Assembly: GCF_007752535.1 (NCBI RefSeq)
Contig: NZ_CP036426.1
Location: forward strand, 4,526,001-4,590,000
Length of the DNA: 64,000 nucleotides
Source of the DNA: Tautonia plasticadhaerens
GTDB lineage: Bacteria; Planctomycetota; Planctomycetia; Isosphaerales; Isosphaeraceae
Direction of reading: 5' to 3'
Part shown: positions 51,423-60,108 of the stretch, piece by piece
Numbering within the stretch: position 1 is the first letter of the stretch
How the letters are laid out: the number at the start of each line of letters is the position of its first letter
Notes under the pieces: generated by a model
Told to the model about the DNA's origin: nothing
Databases searched by the model: none
Seen by the model: only the letters and a program-made list of their open reading frames with translations
Position numbers and translations under genes: made by a program

Positions 51423-52070
51423 TCACCAGGCGAAGTAGTAGTAGGTCACCGGGGCCACCGGCCCGGACGCCGGGCCGACCCACTGCTGCTGCGGCGTCTC
51501 GATGAACGGCCACGAGGAGGGGACGACGGGCCAGGAGACGTAGGAGACCGGCTGCACCGGATAGACGTAGACGACGGGATAGGTGAATTCCGTCGGCCCG
51601 AAGAACGGGAAGGGGGGCGACGGCGAAGGGCCAGGGGTCGGTCCGTTCGCGGGGGAGGGCGACGGATCGGGAGGGTCGGGGCGGGGAGTCGGGGTCGGGG
51701 TCGGAGCCGGGTCCGGGGCGGGCGTCCCCCCAAGGATCCGGGCGACCAATCGGCCGGCCTGCGCCCGGAGTGCCGGGCCCAGGTCCATGGTGTCGGCCCC
51801 CGGCTCTCCGGCCACCTCGGCGAACTCGTTGAGGACGTATTGCGTCAGGATCCGCTCCCGGTCCGCCCGGCTCAGCCCGGCGATCTCCCCGGCGATCCCC
51901 TCGGCCATCCGGCGGACGTGGGCGAGCTGCCCGGCCGACAGCGCAGGGCCGTCCTCCGGATGCGGGGCGTCCTGGCCCGGGGCGGCGATCGGCGCGAGCG
52001 CGATCAGCAGGGTCGCCGCGACCGCGAGGGTCGGGCGGGGGGCGGGCTGCGGTCGATGGTCGGTCGGCAT
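51423..52070 (-). CDS. Secreted proline-rich protein of unknown function
   Basis: A 215-residue protein: signal peptide (about 14-35, TLAVAATLLIALAPIAAPGQ), a helical middle (about 45-115), a low-complexity stretch of Pro-Thr/Pro-Asp/Pro-Ser repeats (about 117-155) and a Tyr/Val/Pro-rich C-terminal part (YPVVYVYPVQPVSYVSWPVV). The repeat is likely to vary in length. I chose ATG 52070; no strong ribosome site is visible. It ends 12 bases from the convergent membrane-protein gene. No known domain. Confidence 0.68.
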   Translation of the reverse strand: MPTDHRPQPAPRPTLAVAATLLIALAPIAAPGQDAPHPEDGPALSAGQLAHVRRMAEGIAGEIAGLSRADRERILTQYVLNEFAEVAGEPGADTMDLGPALRAQAGRLVARILGGTPAPDPAPTPTPTPRPDPPDPSPSPANGPTPGPSPSPPFPFFGPTEFTYPVVYVYPVQPVSYVSWPVVPSSWPFIETPQQQWVGPASGPVAPVTYYYFAW

Positions 52071-52301
52071 GGGTCGGATCCCGGGCGGACTGGGACGGCT
52101 CGTCACGCGACGGCCCTCCCCAAGCTTATCCCCCCGCCTGGACGATCGGCGATCCGGTTCCCGCGATTCGGGGCGGCGGCCGGGTCCGCCCGACCCGGGG
52201 GGGCGACCTATCCGGGGGGCTCGCGTCGTCCGGGGCCCCGGCCCAGATCGCCAAGAACCGGGGACGGCCGGGGCGGATGGGCTCGCCGAGGAGCCCGACG
52301 C

Positions 52302-52318
52302 TCACTATGCTATAGTGA
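52302..52318 (+). promoter_or_regulatory. Palindromic operator overlapping the promoter of the APC permease-pcs operon
   Basis: TCACTAT-GCT-ATAGTGA is a 7-bp inverted repeat with three bases between, 47 bases before the start at 52365. It contains TATGCT and TATAGT, either of which could serve as a -10 box, in an otherwise GC-rich region. A repressor bound here would block transcription. No matching regulator gene is next to it. Confidence 0.55.
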
Positions 52319-52364
52319 ATTTTCGACGAGAATTCCTTGATCTCCCCATGGTGAGGCTCCCCGA

Positions 52365-53912
52365 GTGTCGCAGGAGGATTCGAGCCGAGACGCCCAGGAA
52401 CTGGCCGACTTCGGGTACCGGCAACGGCTGGACCGGACCCTGGGCAGCTTCTCCTCATTCGCCGTCGGCTTCTCGTACCTGTCCATCCTGACCGGCCTGC
52501 CGCAGCTCTTCTACCTGGGCTACGGGGCCGGCGGGCCCGCCTTCTTCTGGACCTGGCCGGCGGTCTTCCTCGGGCAGTTCCTGGTGGCGCTCTGCTTCGC
52601 GGAGCTGGCCTCGGAGTTTCCCCTCTCGGGGGGCGTCTACCAGTGGTCCAAGCACGCCGGTTCGCCCGGCGTGGGATGGATGGCCGGCTGGGTGTACCTG
52701 GCCTGCTCGGCGATCACCCTCTCGGCCGTGGCGCTGGCGTTGCAGGTGACGCTCCCGCAGCTCTCCCCGGCGTTCCAGTTCATCGGCTCGGGCGACGACC
52801 CGACCGACGCCGCCCGCAACGCCGTGCTGCTGGGCTGCGTGCTGCTGGTCTTCAGCACGCTGGTCAACTCGGTGGGCGTCCGGCTGCTCTCGCGGATCAA
52901 CAACGTGGGGGTCTTCGCCGAGATCGTCGGCGCGGTGCTGCTGGTGGTCCTGCTCGCCTCGGCCATGAAGCGGAGCCCGGCCATCGTGCTGGAGACCTAC
53001 GACCGGGGGGAGGGCCACCCGCTGGGCTACCTCGGCGCCTTCCTCGGCGCCGCCCTGACGGCGACCTACGTGATGTACGGCTTCGACACCGCCGGGTCGC
53101 TCGCCGAGGAGACGGACGAGCCCCGACGCCGGGCCCCCCGGGCGATCCTCGGGGCACTCGGCTCGGTCGGGCTGGTCGGGGCGCTGCTGATCGTCACGGC
53201 CCTCTGCGCCGTCTCCGATCCGGCCGACCCGATGCTGGGGCAGGTGACCGGCGGCATGCCGTACGTCATCACCCAGGTCCTGGGGTCGGCGCTGGGGCGG
53301 CCCCTGCTTTGCTTGCTGGTCGTGGCGGTCACCGTCTGCACGCTCACCGTGCACGCCGCCGCCGTCCGCCTGATGTTCGCGATGGCCCGGGACAACAACC
53401 TGCCCTTCTCCGAGGGGCTGGCCCGGATTTCGGAGACCTCGCGCACCCCCACCCTGCCGGCCGTCTTCCTCGGGGCCTGCGCGGTGGTGCTGCTGGTGGT
53501 GAACGTGAACTACCCGAGGGTGATCGAGGTCATGGCCTCCGTCTCGATCGTCTGGGCGAACCTCGCCTACCTGCTGGTGACGGCGCCGCTGCTCCTCCGC
53601 CGGATCCGGACCGGGGCCCGGGGCTCCGGCCCGTTCTCGCTGGGCAAATGGGGGCTGCCGATCAACGCCCTGGCCGTGGCCTGGGGGGCATTCGTGATCG
53701 TCAACCTCGGCTGGCCGAGGGCGGAGGTCTACGGCGACGGCCCGCTCCGCCGGTTCTGCGCCCCGCTGATGACGGCCGCGATGCTGCTCATCGGGGGCTC
53801 GTACTACCTGCTGGTCCGCCGTCACAAGACCGGCGTGCTGGAGACCCACCGGGCGCCGGCGATGGCCCCCGGGTCGATGTTGCTCGATCACGACGGGGGA
53901 GGACGCGGATGA
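52365..53912 (+). CDS. APC-superfamily permease (amino acid/choline transporter group)
   Basis: A 515-residue, about twelve-helix transporter. Its start (ELADFGYRQRLDRTLGSFSS followed by FAVGFSYLSILTG) and TM1-2 pattern are those of the ACT group (GABA, amino-acid and choline permeases) of the APC superfamily. Conserved SEFPLSGGVYQWSKH and a later GFDTAGSLAEETDEPRRRAP loop also fit. GTG 52365 follows GAGG by about eight bases. The stop overlaps the pcs start (ATGA), so permease and phosphatidylcholine synthase are made together; choline is therefore an attractive but unproven substrate. Confidence 0.88.
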   Translation: MSQEDSSRDAQELADFGYRQRLDRTLGSFSSFAVGFSYLSILTGLPQLFYLGYGAGGPAFFWTWPAVFLGQFLVALCFAELASEFPLSGGVYQWSKHAGSPGVGWMAGWVYLACSAITLSAVALALQVTLPQLSPAFQFIGSGDDPTDAARNAVLLGCVLLVFSTLVNSVGVRLLSRINNVGVFAEIVGAVLLVVLLASAMKRSPAIVLETYDRGEGHPLGYLGAFLGAALTATYVMYGFDTAGSLAEETDEPRRRAPRAILGALGSVGLVGALLIVTALCAVSDPADPMLGQVTGGMPYVITQVLGSALGRPLLCLLVVAVTVCTLTVHAAAVRLMFAMARDNNLPFSEGLARISETSRTPTLPAVFLGACAVVLLVVNVNYPRVIEVMASVSIVWANLAYLLVTAPLLLRRIRTGARGSGPFSLGKWGLPINALAVAWGAFVIVNLGWPRAEVYGDGPLRRFCAPLMTAAMLLIGGSYYLLVRRHKTGVLETHRAPAMAPGSMLLDHDGGGRG

Positions 53913-54700
53913 GTACGCCGGGATCCGGGGGCGAGGGGCTGATTCGCCGAGGGCTCGCCTGGGGCGTCCACCTGTACACGGCGATGGGGCTGGTGATCGC
54001 CTCGGCGGTCGCCGTGCTGCTGGTGCAGGGGGGGGGCGAGGCGTTCCGGGGCGCCTTCCTGCTGATGGTCATCGCCACGCTCGTCGACGCCACCGACGGC
54101 ACCATGGCCCGCAAGATTGGCGTGAAGCGCGTCCTGCCCGGCTTCGACGGCCGGAAGCTCGACGACCTGACCGACTACCTCACCTACACCTTCCTCCCCC
54201 TCTTGCTCATCTGGCGGGCCGAGCTGCTGCCCCCGGGGCAGGAGGGCTGGCTCGTGCTGGCCCTGCTCGCCAGCGCCTACGGCTTCTGCCAGGTCGAGGC
54301 CAAGACCGACGACGGCTACTTCCTTGGCTTCCCCTCGCTCTGGAACGCCGTGGCCTTCTACCTGTACGTGCTCCAGCTCCCGGGCTGGGCGGCGCTGGGC
54401 TTCGTCATCCTCTTCAGCCTGATGACCTTCGTCCCCAGCCGATACCTCTACCCGTCGCAGCCGGGTACGATCAACAAGCTGAGCAACGTCCTGGCCGTGC
54501 CCTGGTCGATCCTGCTGATCTGGATCCTCTGGAGGCTGCCCACCGAGACGACCCCCACCGCCGACGACCCGGCCTACCCGCTGGCGGTCGCCTCGCTGTT
54601 CTACCCGGTCTACTACATGGGCGCCTCGTGGATCATCACCGTGAGGCGGTGGCTCCAGGGAGACCCGCCCCACCGGGAGGCCCCGGCCGCATCGGCCTGA
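53909..54700 (+). CDS. pcs: Phosphatidylcholine synthase (Pcs, CDP-alcohol phosphotransferase)
   Basis: A 263-residue inner-membrane enzyme making phosphatidylcholine directly from CDP-diacylglycerol and choline. The motif is D63-G-x2-A-R (63-68), then twelve residues to Gly81, x3, Asp85, x3, Asp89. The long spacing between A-R and G is the pattern of Pcs rather than of PgsA or phosphatidylserine synthase. About seven or eight helices; the CQVEAKTDDGYFLGFPSLWN segment is also Pcs-like. ATG 53909 overlaps the permease stop. Confidence 0.88.
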   Translation: MSTPGSGGEGLIRRGLAWGVHLYTAMGLVIASAVAVLLVQGGGEAFRGAFLLMVIATLVDATDGTMARKIGVKRVLPGFDGRKLDDLTDYLTYTFLPLLLIWRAELLPPGQEGWLVLALLASAYGFCQVEAKTDDGYFLGFPSLWNAVAFYLYVLQLPGWAALGFVILFSLMTFVPSRYLYPSQPGTINKLSNVLAVPWSILLIWILWRLPTETTPTADDPAYPLAVASLFYPVYYMGASWIITVRRWLQGDPPHREAPAASA

Positions 54701-54735
54701 CCACCTCCCGGCCGGACCGGTCGAGCCGATCGCGT

Positions 54736-55524
54736 TCAGTCCAGCGGCAGCAGCTCGACCTTCCGGAACTCGATCGGGTGGCTCTCCGACTGCAAGGCGA
54801 TGTGACCGCCGGTCAGCAGCAGGTCGTCGCCGTCCCTCAGTCGTCGGGCGTCGGCGTCGTCGGGGTCGAGCTGGGGATCCCGGTACTCGATCACGACCTC
54901 GCCGTCGACGAGGTGCCGGATCAGCCCGTCGCCGTTCACCTCGACCTCGACCGTCACCCACCGATCCCCCCGGTAGGTCTCGGAAGTCGAGTCCGTGCAG
55001 TGCCGGGTGAGCAACTCGCCGTCCATCTCGACGTGGGTGCCGGGGGTGCAGAGGTTCGCCGTCGGCCGCTCCCCCTGCTCCAGCCCGCCGAGGAACTGGA
55101 CCTCGATTGAGACGGGGAACTCCTGGTCCGTCCTCATGCTCTCGGCCGACTGCGAATGGATCATCGCCCCGCTGTTGCGGATCGCCCAGCCCGGCCCCCC
55201 GGGACACTGGTCGCCTACGAACCGGTACTCGACCCGGAGCCGGTAGCTGGAATACGACTCGTCCGACACGAGGTGCCCGAACCGGCCCCCGAACTCGTCA
55301 TAGCCGTCGAACGACACCTTGAGCAAGCCGTCCTCGACCCGGAAGGTGTCGGCGTAGTTCTCCCCGGCCTCGGACCCGGTGATCTTGGGCGTCCAGCCGG
55401 TCAGGTCCTTGCCGTTGAACAGGGCGATCCACCCCTCCTCGGCCGGGGCCTCCTGGGCGGTCGCCGGGCCCGGGACGACGAGGCAGAGGGCGAGCAACGG
55501 GGCGATTCTCGTTCTGGCGGTCAT
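54736..55524 (-). CDS. Secreted DUF1080 (3-keto-disaccharide hydrolase-like) protein
   Basis: A 262-residue exported concanavalin-like beta sandwich. Signal peptide 1-23 (ending A-T-A-Q), then the DUF1080 start GWIALFNGKDLTGWTPK and motifs GGRFGHLVSDESYSSYRLRV, GWAIRNSGAMIH and GGHIALQSESHPIEFRKVEL. Some members hydrolyse 3-keto-glucosides; others bind glycans. It follows the rhamnose-transport genes by 31 bases on the same strand and is probably the last gene of that operon. Substrate not identifiable. GGAG lies before ATG 55524. Confidence 0.88.
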   Translation of the reverse strand: MTARTRIAPLLALCLVVPGPATAQEAPAEEGWIALFNGKDLTGWTPKITGSEAGENYADTFRVEDGLLKVSFDGYDEFGGRFGHLVSDESYSSYRLRVEYRFVGDQCPGGPGWAIRNSGAMIHSQSAESMRTDQEFPVSIEVQFLGGLEQGERPTANLCTPGTHVEMDGELLTRHCTDSTSETYRGDRWVTVEVEVNGDGLIRHLVDGEVVIEYRDPQLDPDDADARRLRDGDDLLLTGGHIALQSESHPIEFRKVELLPLD

Positions 55525-55555
55525 GGCGATGCTCCGGGTGCGGGGAGGGCGTCGA

Positions 55556-57664
55556 TCAGAAGTCGAATTGGTCGATGTTTTCCTCGGTGAACGTGAACGG
55601 CTCGCCGAGCAGGATGTTGTCCCCCCGGATGTCGACCGTCCCGAGGCGTCCGGCGTCGAACCGCTCGTCGCCCGCCTCCAGGGTGCCGTCTTCCAGGGCC
55701 TTGGCGGCGTGGACCGTGAGGTATCCCAGGTCCATCGAGTTCCAGAGGATGACCGCCTCGGTGATCCCGTCGTGGACGTACCGCTTGTTGTCGTTCGGCA
55801 GGCCCAGGCCGATCACCTTCACGTCGTCCCGGCCCGACTGCTTCACGGCCTCGGCCGCGCCGGGCACGGCCGGGGTGCAGATCGCCATGATCAGCTCGAC
55901 GTCGGGGTGGGCGTTCATGATGTTGTTCGCCTCGTCGTACGCCTTCTGCTGGAGGTCGTCGCAGGGGCGGAGCACGGCCATCTCGATGTCGGGGTACGCC
56001 TCCTCGCGCCTCAGCTCGATCTGCTCCTGCCAGGAGATCATGTTCGCCGCCGTCAGCGAGGCGGTGATGATGGCGAACTCGCCTTCTCCCCCCATGATCT
56101 CGGCCGCGGTATCCATCAACGCCCGGCCGATCCCCTCCGGCGTCGCCTGGTTGACGAAGAAGGTGCGGGCGTCGGTGGCCGCGTCGGCGTCCCAGGTGAT
56201 CACCTTGATCCCCCGGTCCTGGGCCTTCTTCAACACCGAGGCGATCCCGTCCCGGTTCTCGACCGCCACGGCGATCACGTCCACGCCCCGGGTGATCCAG
56301 GTGTCGATGATCTGGTTCTGCCGCGCCGGGTCCGGGTCGGTCGGCCCGTCCCAGATCAGATTGACCCCCAGCTCCCGGGCCGCCTCCTCCGCCCCCTGCC
56401 GGCAGGCGATGAAGTAGGCGTTCCCCTTGCTCTTGGGCATCATCGCCACGGTGATCGGCCGGTCGGCGGGGTCGCCGCCCCGGTCGGCGACCGGGGCTGA
56501 GTTGCCCCCGGCCCCCGCCCCGACCAGCCGATCGGCGATCGTCCGCACCATGTAAACATTGCTGGCCGCGATGATCGCCCCGGCCGCGAGGATCACGGCG
56601 CAGATCACGGCCACCTGCGAGTTCTTCACGGTCCACTCCCCTTCATGTTCGTCCTGAGAGCGATCCCTCGGATGCGGGGCCGTCGCCCTCCCCGGCCTCC
56701 GGTCGAGGCCGATCGCCACGAGCAGGAGCACCCCGGTGAGCACCCCCGACAGCTCGGCCGGCAGGTCCGCCAGCCTCATCCCGTTCTGCAGGACCGCGAT
56801 GGTGAACAGCCCGAGCAGCGTGCCGACCACGCTCCCCCGTCCCCCGAAGATCGACGTGCCGCCGAGCACCACCGCCGTGATCGCGAGCAGCTCGTAGCCG
56901 AGCCCCGCGTCCGCCTTCGCCTGGCCCAAGTGCGACACGTAGACCACTGCCGCCAGGCCCGACGCCGCCCCCGAGAGCACGTAGACCAGCCAGACCAGCC
57001 GATCCACCCGCAGTCCCGCGTGCCTCGCCCCCTCGGGCGAGTACCCCACCGCCACCAGCCCTCGGCCGATCGTGCTCCGGTGCAGCAGCACCCAGAACCC
57101 CAGGGCCACGGCCGCGAAGATCGGCACCTGCGTCGGCAGGACGCCCGAGACGTACCCCTGGCCCAGGAACAGGAACGGCGCCGGGAAGTCGGTGAAGTTG
57201 TCGACGCCGCCCGTCATCCCCTCGGCCAGCCCCCGGAACAGCGAATACGTGCCGAGTGTGACGATCAGCGGCGGGATGCGCAATCGCGTGATCAAGATCC
57301 CATTCAGCGACCCCGCCAGCGCCCCCAGGCCGATCGCCAGCGCCGCCGCCAGCGGGATCGGCAACCCCGCGTCCCGCCAGAGCATCCCGAAGACGACCGC
57401 CGCCAGCCCCATCAGGGAGCCGACCGACAGGTCGATGCCACCGCTCACGATCACCGGCGTCAGCGCCACCGCGAGCAACCCGATCTCGACGCTCAGCCTC
57501 AGCACCTCGAAGCCGTTGCCGACCGTGAAGAAGTTCGTGCCGATGGCCGCGAAGACCAGGATTTCCAGCCCCAGCAAGGCCGCCAGCGCCGCCTGGGCCG
57601 GCTCGAGCGAGCCCGGCCTCGGCGGGGTCGACCGGCCAACGGTCGCCTCGGTGGTCGTCGCCAT
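55556..57664 (-). CDS. Sugar ABC transporter: RbsC-type permease fused to substrate-binding protein (rhamnose type)
   Basis: A 702-residue fusion. Residues about 25-330 are a ribose/rhamnose-type permease (PVIVSGGIDLSVGSLMGL, VTLGTYSLFRGLAEGMTGG and GGTSIFGGRGSVVGTLLG are hallmarks). From about 346 begins what is normally a separate binding protein, with its own signal-like helix (AVICAVILAAGAIIAAS) and a periplasmic sugar-binding fold (ITVAMMPKSKGNAYFIACRQ, TDPDPARQNQIIDTWITRGV). The join is in frame with no stop. An internal GTG at 56629 has the strong ribosome site GGGGAG eight bases upstream, so the binding part may also be made alone. Confidence 0.88.
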   Translation of the reverse strand: MATTTEATVGRSTPPRPGSLEPAQAALAALLGLEILVFAAIGTNFFTVGNGFEVLRLSVEIGLLAVALTPVIVSGGIDLSVGSLMGLAAVVFGMLWRDAGLPIPLAAALAIGLGALAGSLNGILITRLRIPPLIVTLGTYSLFRGLAEGMTGGVDNFTDFPAPFLFLGQGYVSGVLPTQVPIFAAVALGFWVLLHRSTIGRGLVAVGYSPEGARHAGLRVDRLVWLVYVLSGAASGLAAVVYVSHLGQAKADAGLGYELLAITAVVLGGTSIFGGRGSVVGTLLGLFTIAVLQNGMRLADLPAELSGVLTGVLLLVAIGLDRRPGRATAPHPRDRSQDEHEGEWTVKNSQVAVICAVILAAGAIIAASNVYMVRTIADRLVGAGAGGNSAPVADRGGDPADRPITVAMMPKSKGNAYFIACRQGAEEAARELGVNLIWDGPTDPDPARQNQIIDTWITRGVDVIAVAVENRDGIASVLKKAQDRGIKVITWDADAATDARTFFVNQATPEGIGRALMDTAAEIMGGEGEFAIITASLTAANMISWQEQIELRREEAYPDIEMAVLRPCDDLQQKAYDEANNIMNAHPDVELIMAICTPAVPGAAEAVKQSGRDDVKVIGLGLPNDNKRYVHDGITEAVILWNSMDLGYLTVHAAKALEDGTLEAGDERFDAGRLGTVDIRGDNILLGEPFTFTEENIDQFDF

Positions 57665-57665
57665 C

Positions 57666-58598
57666 TCAGCGTCCCCCCCGGTCGAGGGCGTCGGTGGCGA
57701 CGGCCAGCAGGATGATCATCCCCTGGACCGCCTTCTCCCACTGCGGCTCGGTGCCGAGGAACACCAGCGCCGGCCCGATCGCCCCCAGCAGCGCCACGCC
57801 GATCAGGGCCCCGATCGGCGTCCCCCGGCCCCCCGAGATCGCCACCCCGCCGACGACCACCGCCGCGATCACCCGCAATTCCAGCCCCGTGCCCGCGTTC
57901 GGGTCCACGTCCACGAACCGGACGGCGCTCAGCAAGGCCGCCAGGCCCGTCAGCGCCCCCATCGCCGCGAAGGCCCCGAACACCACCCGGTTCGGCCGGA
58001 CCCCGGCCAGCCGGGCCGCCTCGGGGTCGGACCCCGTCGCGTACACCGCACGGCCGGCCGCGAGGTTCCGCAGGCCCCACGCAAATAGGAGGAACACCAG
58101 CAAGGAGGCCGCGAGGATTACCCACTGGCCCGTCGACTGCCCGGCCCCGAACCACTGGAATTGCGCCGGCAGGTCGCGCACGAAGGCCCCCTGCCGGCCG
58201 TAGCGCAGCGCCTCCCGCCAGATCACCATCGTCGCCAGCGTCACCACGATCGACGGCAGCCCGACCATCGCCACCAGCCAGCCGTTGACCGCCCCCAGCA
58301 TCCCCCCGACCAGCAGCGTGCCGACGGCCACCATCGGGATCGGCACCCCGGCCCTCGCCATCAGGCCCGCCGCCACGCCGCAGAGGGCGAACTGGGAGCC
58401 GATCGAGATGTCGATCTGGCGGCAGAGGATGACCATCGTCATCCCCACGGCGGCCACGACGACCGACGCGTTGCTCACCGCCATCGCCATCAGCTGTTCC
58501 GGGCGGAAGAACCGGGGCGCCAGCACCCCCAGCACCGCGAGCAGCGCGGCCAGGGCGAGGGCCACCGAGAGTTCCCGACGAAACCGACCCAGCCTCAT
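57666..58598 (-). CDS. Sugar ABC transporter permease (rhamnose type)
   Basis: A 310-residue RbsC-family permease with about nine helices. Signatures are MTMVILCRQIDISIGSQFAL, MVAVGTLLVGGMLGAVNGW and GGVAISGGRGTPIGALIGVA. It pairs with the permease part of the downstream fusion gene to form the channel. ATG 58598 overlaps the ATPase stop (ATGA); its own stop is one base from the next start. All of this fits a four-gene import operon. Clean and full length. Confidence 0.92.
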   Translation of the reverse strand: MRLGRFRRELSVALALAALLAVLGVLAPRFFRPEQLMAMAVSNASVVVAAVGMTMVILCRQIDISIGSQFALCGVAAGLMARAGVPIPMVAVGTLLVGGMLGAVNGWLVAMVGLPSIVVTLATMVIWREALRYGRQGAFVRDLPAQFQWFGAGQSTGQWVILAASLLVFLLFAWGLRNLAAGRAVYATGSDPEAARLAGVRPNRVVFGAFAAMGALTGLAALLSAVRFVDVDPNAGTGLELRVIAAVVVGGVAISGGRGTPIGALIGVALLGAIGPALVFLGTEPQWEKAVQGMIILLAVATDALDRGGR

Positions 58599-60106
58599 CG
58601 CCCCGCGACCTCCCCCGCCTCGTGCCCGATCGCCAGGTGGAGGATCTCCTCCTGCGTCGCGTCCTCGCGGTCCAGCGTCCCCACGATCGTCCCCCCCCGC
58701 ATCACGGCGATCCGGTCGCTCATGCCCAGGATCTCGGGCAATTCGGACGAGATCATGAGGATCGCCATCCCGTCCCGCGCCAGCACCCCCATGAGCCGGT
58801 GGATCTCGGCCTTGGCCCCCACGTCGATCCCCTGCGTCGGTTCGTCCAGGATCAGGACCCGCGGCCGGCTCGCCAGCCATCGGGCCAGGGCCACCTTCTG
58901 CTGGTTCCCGCCCGAAAGGTCCCCCACCGGCGTGTCGATCGAGGGCGTCTTGACCCCCATCCGACGCGTCATCGCCTCGGCAAGCGAGCGTTCCTTGCCC
59001 CGATCGAGCAGGCCGCCGCGGGAGATCTCCCGGAGGGTCGCCAGCGTCGCGTTCGAGGCGACCGACATCGGCGGGATGACCCCGTGGCGGCGGCGGTCCT
59101 CGGGCACGTAGGCGATCCCCAGGCCGACCGCCTCGTCCGGCGACCCGATCGTCACCGGCCGGCCGCCCACCCGGATCGTCCCCGAGTCGGCCGGCGTCAG
59201 ACCGAACAGCACGCGGGCCGCTTCCGTCCTCCCCGCGCCCACGAGCCCGGCCAGCCCCAGGATCTCCCCCTCCCGGACCGAGAGGCCCACCTCCCGGACC
59301 CCCGACTCCCGGCAGCCGATCCCCTCGGCCTCCAGCACCACCCCGCCCGGCTCGACCTCCACCTTCGGGAAGACCGCCGACAATTCCCGGCCGACCATCA
59401 TCCGGATCAGCTCCGAGCGGTCGACCTCCGCCATCATCCGGGTGCCGACGAGGTGGCCGTCCCGCAGGGCGGTCACGCGGTCGGCCACCCGGGGCAGCTC
59501 CTCCAGGCGATGCGAGATGTAGATGATCCCGACCCCGTGCCCCTTCAGCTCACGGGCCACGCCGAGCAGGTGCTCGACCTCCTGCTCGCCGAGCGAGGCC
59601 GTCGGCTCGTCCATGATCAGGATCCGGGCGTCCGCCCCGAGGGCCCGGGCGATCTCGACGAGCTGCTGCTCCGGCATCGTCAGCCGGCGGACCTCGACCT
59701 CGGGGTCGATCGCCGCGCCGATCCGGTCGAGCAGCCTCCTGGCCCTCGATCGCCGCTCCCCCCACCGGATCCGCCTCCAGGGGCCGCCCGGCTCCAGGCC
59801 GAGGGCGATGTTCTCGGCCACCGTCAGGTCGGGGAACAGCACCGGTTGCTGGTAGATCGCGGCGATCCCCAGGGCCCGCGACCGCACCGGGTCGTTCTCC
59901 TCGACCCGAAGGCCGAGCACCTCCATCGTCCCCTCGTCGGGACGGTGGGCGCCGGTGATGACCTTGATCAGGGTCGACTTGCCCGCGCCGTTCTCCCCCA
60001 CCAGCGCGTGGACCTCGCCCGCCCTCAGGTCGAACGAGACCCCCTCCAGGGCCCGCACGCCCGAGAACGACTTGCCGATGCCGTCGAGCCGGAGCAGCGT
60101 CTCCAC
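58595..60106 (-). CDS. Sugar ABC transporter ATP-binding protein, two domains (rhamnose type)
   Basis: A 503-residue RbsA/RhaT-like ATPase with tandem nucleotide-binding domains. Domain 1 Walker A is GENGAGKST (37-45), signature LTMPEQQLVEIARAL and Walker B ILIMDEPTASLGE. Domain 2 has the degenerate Walker A GLVGAGRTE, signature LSGGNQQKVALARWL and Walker B VLILDEPTQGID. The unusual signatures are normal for this sugar group, and one active site is expected. ATG 60106 lies two bases after the isomerase stop (60109). Confidence 0.93.
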   Translation of the reverse strand: METLLRLDGIGKSFSGVRALEGVSFDLRAGEVHALVGENGAGKSTLIKVITGAHRPDEGTMEVLGLRVEENDPVRSRALGIAAIYQQPVLFPDLTVAENIALGLEPGGPWRRIRWGERRSRARRLLDRIGAAIDPEVEVRRLTMPEQQLVEIARALGADARILIMDEPTASLGEQEVEHLLGVARELKGHGVGIIYISHRLEELPRVADRVTALRDGHLVGTRMMAEVDRSELIRMMVGRELSAVFPKVEVEPGGVVLEAEGIGCRESGVREVGLSVREGEILGLAGLVGAGRTEAARVLFGLTPADSGTIRVGGRPVTIGSPDEAVGLGIAYVPEDRRRHGVIPPMSVASNATLATLREISRGGLLDRGKERSLAEAMTRRMGVKTPSIDTPVGDLSGGNQQKVALARWLASRPRVLILDEPTQGIDVGAKAEIHRLMGVLARDGMAILMISSELPEILGMSDRIAVMRGGTIVGTLDREDATQEEILHLAIGHEAGEVAGR

Positions 60107-60108
60107 GG

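Noticed and set aside
58595-60106. Degenerate signature LTMPEQQ in the first ATPase domain as a sign of inactivity
   Set aside because: This variation and the degenerate second Walker A are usual in sugar-importer ATPases of the RbsA type.
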